From an uncultured Eubacteriales bacterium (GTDB taxonomy: Bacteria; Bacillota; Clostridia; Oscillospirales; Oscillospiraceae), in NCBI GenBank assembly GCA_905202605.1, contig CAJKSU010000047.1, forward strand, positions 1-15,794: a stretch of 15,794 bases of DNA, in the 5' to 3' direction. A program made the position numbers and the translations under genes. The notes beneath the pieces are model-generated. The model ran no database searches. It saw nothing but the letters and a program-made list of their open reading frames with translations, and was not told the DNA's origin. Shown here in pieces: positions 14,469 through 15,794 of the stretch. Positions within the stretch are counted from its first letter, which is position 1. Each line of letters opens with the position of its first letter.

Positions 14469-14503
14469 ATCTTACCACGTTATCTGTCCGTTTGCAACGG
14501 ACA
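14469..14503 (-). promoter_or_regulatory. Promoter and palindromic operator of thrR-hom-lysC
   Basis: On the minus strand TTGCAA (14492-14497), 17 bp, TAAGAT (14469-14474). A perfect inverted repeat, TGTCCGT-TTGCA-ACGGACA (14485-14503), is centred on the -35, and a further TGTCCGT half-site lies in the leader at 14429-14435. It also lies about 75-95 bp before the divergent ytvI-like gene, for which I see no clear sigma-A promoter. Confidence 0.7.
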
Positions 14504-14577
14504 CTTCCATAAAATATCCCACTAATTTTGCAGTTTTTTTGTACCATCTGTCACCCCGCTGTTCTGGAGGTATATTC

Positions 14578-15693
14578 ATGGAGCTTTCTAGGAAAACCCG
14601 GCGAATTCTGTTCTACGCTCTGAGTGCAGGTCTGGCTCTGTTCAGTCTGAAGTATTTGCTTCCCTTTCTACTCCCGTTTCTGCTGGGCATCGGCGCTGCA
14701 ATGGCTTTGACGCCGCTGATCCGTCTGCTTCAGCAGTATTTCTCCCTCCGGCGCGGGAGCAGTGCAGCGCTGGCAGTAACCGGTGTGCTTGCCATTTTGG
14801 CCGCTGCTTTCTGGCTGCTTGCAAAATTGCTGATGCGCCAGCTGCTGACACTCTATGACCGGCTGCCCGCGCTGATTGAGTCCGCATCTCAGGGACTTTC
14901 CGCCTTTGGACATTGGGCCGAGACGCTGTCGGAGCTGTTTCCTGGCGGGGTAGGTGACGCCTTCTCCGATTGGGCGCAGAAAATCGTACATTCCGGCGGC
15001 ACCCTCGCTGCCTCGCTCTATGAGCGGCTGTTTTCTCTGGTCTACGGCTTTCTGGGAAAGCTTCCGGACACACTGCTGTTTCTCCTGACTACCGTACTGT
15101 CCTGCTATTTTGCCGCCGCAGAGCTTCCCCGGCTCCTTGCCATCTGCCGTGCGCATCTTTCTCCGCCCCTGCTGAGCCACTGCATACGACTGAAAGCCAG
15201 TATAAAAACCGTGCTGACCGGCTGGCTGCGCGCTCAGCTGCTTCTTATGGGAATTACGTTTCTGATTCTGCTGTGCGGCCTGTGGCTGCTGGGCTACAGC
15301 TTCCCGCTGCTTCCGGCGCTGATGATTGCTCTGCTGGACGCACTTCCGCTGTTTGGCACCGGTGCCGTTCTGCTGCCGTGGGGACTGCTGCAATTCATCT
15401 CCGGGAATATTCGGCTGGGGATCGGCCTGATGGTGCTCTATGCGGCTGCCGCACTGAGCCGCAACATTCTGGAGCCAAAGCTTCTGGGCGCACAGGTGGG
15501 CGTCAGTCCTCTTTTGACTCTGTTCGCCATCTACGCCGGATATCGTCTCGCCGGGTTTGCAGGGATGCTGCTGCTCCCCATCGGAGTCATGGTAGTCTCT
15601 GAGCTTTGGGCTGCCGGACACGCTGCCGCGCTCCAACCCCAAATACAGCCTCTCACCGCCTCCAGCTATTCTCCGCCCATCACACACTCATAA
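14578..15693 (+). CDS. ytvI: AI-2E-family membrane protein, YtvI-like sporulation protein
   Basis: A 371-residue polytopic membrane protein. Two or three N-terminal helices (about 9-75) are followed by a soluble amphipathic region (about 80-150), then five or more helices. The family signature in the second half is clear: DALPLFGTGAVLLPW, then LEPKLLGAQVGVSPLLTLFAIYAGY and GFAGMLLLPIG. The AI-2E family has been tied to autoinducer-2 export and to ion antiport, but members near 370 residues in spore formers are usually YtvI-like and connected with sporulation; the exact transport role is not known. ATG 14578 is chosen because TGGAGG (14565-14570) lies 7 nt upstream; the open frame extends 50 codons further without SD or family match. 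It is divergent from thrR-hom-lysC and monocistronic. Confidence 0.75.
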   Translation: MELSRKTRRILFYALSAGLALFSLKYLLPFLLPFLLGIGAAMALTPLIRLLQQYFSLRRGSSAALAVTGVLAILAAAFWLLAKLLMRQLLTLYDRLPALIESASQGLSAFGHWAETLSELFPGGVGDAFSDWAQKIVHSGGTLAASLYERLFSLVYGFLGKLPDTLLFLLTTVLSCYFAAAELPRLLAICRAHLSPPLLSHCIRLKASIKTVLTGWLRAQLLLMGITFLILLCGLWLLGYSFPLLPALMIALLDALPLFGTGAVLLPWGLLQFISGNIRLGIGLMVLYAAAALSRNILEPKLLGAQVGVSPLLTLFAIYAGYRLAGFAGMLLLPIGVMVVSELWAAGHAAALQPQIQPLTASSYSPPITHS

Positions 15694-15697
15694 CGCA

Positions 15698-15735
15698 AAA
15701 ATCCCCTTCGGATTCAGCGCCGAAGGGGATTTTCA
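15698..15735 (+). terminator. Terminator of the ytvI-like gene
   Basis: AAAATCCCCTTCGG (15698-15711) and CCGAAGGGGATTTT (15720-15733) form a perfect 14-bp stem ending in T residues, 4 bp after the stop codon. Its symmetric A and T flanks allow action in both directions. Confidence 0.93.
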
Positions 15736-15756
15736 TTATGGCAATACCGCATAAAT

Positions 15757-15794
15757 CGGCAAGAGAGTCTGACGAGAGATTTTTCGTCAGAAAA
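15757..15794. repeat. Possible dispersed repeat with hairpin (right copy, cut by window end)
   Basis: CGGCAAGAGA is shared exactly with the left-edge segment. It is followed by TCTGACGA (15768-15775) and TCGTCAGA (15784-15791), a perfect 8-bp inverted repeat with an 8-nt loop. The arm sequences resemble those of the left copy (TTTTTCG-CAG), while the loop differs. The element continues to the window edge. Confidence 0.45.

Noticed and set aside
14428..14577. 50-codon N-terminal extension of the ytvI-like gene
   Set aside because: It crosses the divergent promoter and palindrome, has no SD at its start, and the family match begins at the ATG 14578 with TGGAGG upstream.

Overview
The window looks like chromosome from a spore-forming Gram-positive anaerobe of the Bacillota, most likely class Clostridia and probably an Oscillospiraceae-type butyrate producer. 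This rests on consensus sigma-A promoters with AGGAGG ribosome binding sites, a fairly GC-rich coding style, the rpsF-ssb-rpsR operon, a YtvI-like sporulation membrane protein, a PheB/ThrR-type ACT regulator, LipO-like solute-binding lipoproteins and a 4-hydroxybutyrate/butyrate-type CoA-transferase. The taxonomic call is inference. No RNA gene, CRISPR array, transposase or phage gene was seen.

Layout, left to right. 1-90 holds two hairpins and a possible dispersed repeat. 109-2937 (minus strand) holds trhA and the overlapping pair feoA-feoB for ferrous iron uptake. 3081-6951 (minus) holds two tandem, clearly paralogous, large solute-binding lipoproteins, each with its own promoter and terminator and with no permease gene beside them. 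7170-8069 (plus) is a LysR-type regulator divergent from the second lipoprotein. 8131-9426 (minus) is a CoA-transferase convergent with the regulator. 9617-10666 (minus) is rpsF-ssb-rpsR behind a perfect consensus promoter. 10833-11303 (minus) is a MarR-family regulator with a likely self-operator. 11525-14414 (minus) is a threonine/lysine-branch operon, thrR-hom-lysC. 14578-15693 (plus) is the divergent YtvI-like membrane protein, followed by a terminator and a second partial copy of the repeat seen at the left edge.

The most interesting structure is regulatory. Upstream of both lipoprotein genes lies the same 42-bp block: a dyad close to AGTGG-NN-CCACT, then a -35 of TTGTAC, then 18 bp and an extended -10 (TGCTATAAT or TGCTATGAT). 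The copy beside the LysR gene also overlaps that gene's own -35. This is the classical arrangement of an LTTR operator. It suggests that one regulator controls two duplicated but diverged binding-protein genes whose transporter is encoded elsewhere, or which act as sensors or scavengers. The two leaders also share a small hairpin whose sequence differs but whose pairing is kept, and an aligned ATG that is a plausible start in one gene and opens a three-codon mini-ORF in the other.

The thrR-hom-lysC operon has a perfect 7-5-7 palindrome over its -35, a good candidate for the operator of the encoded ThrR-like protein. The remaining genes are ordinary housekeeping genes.
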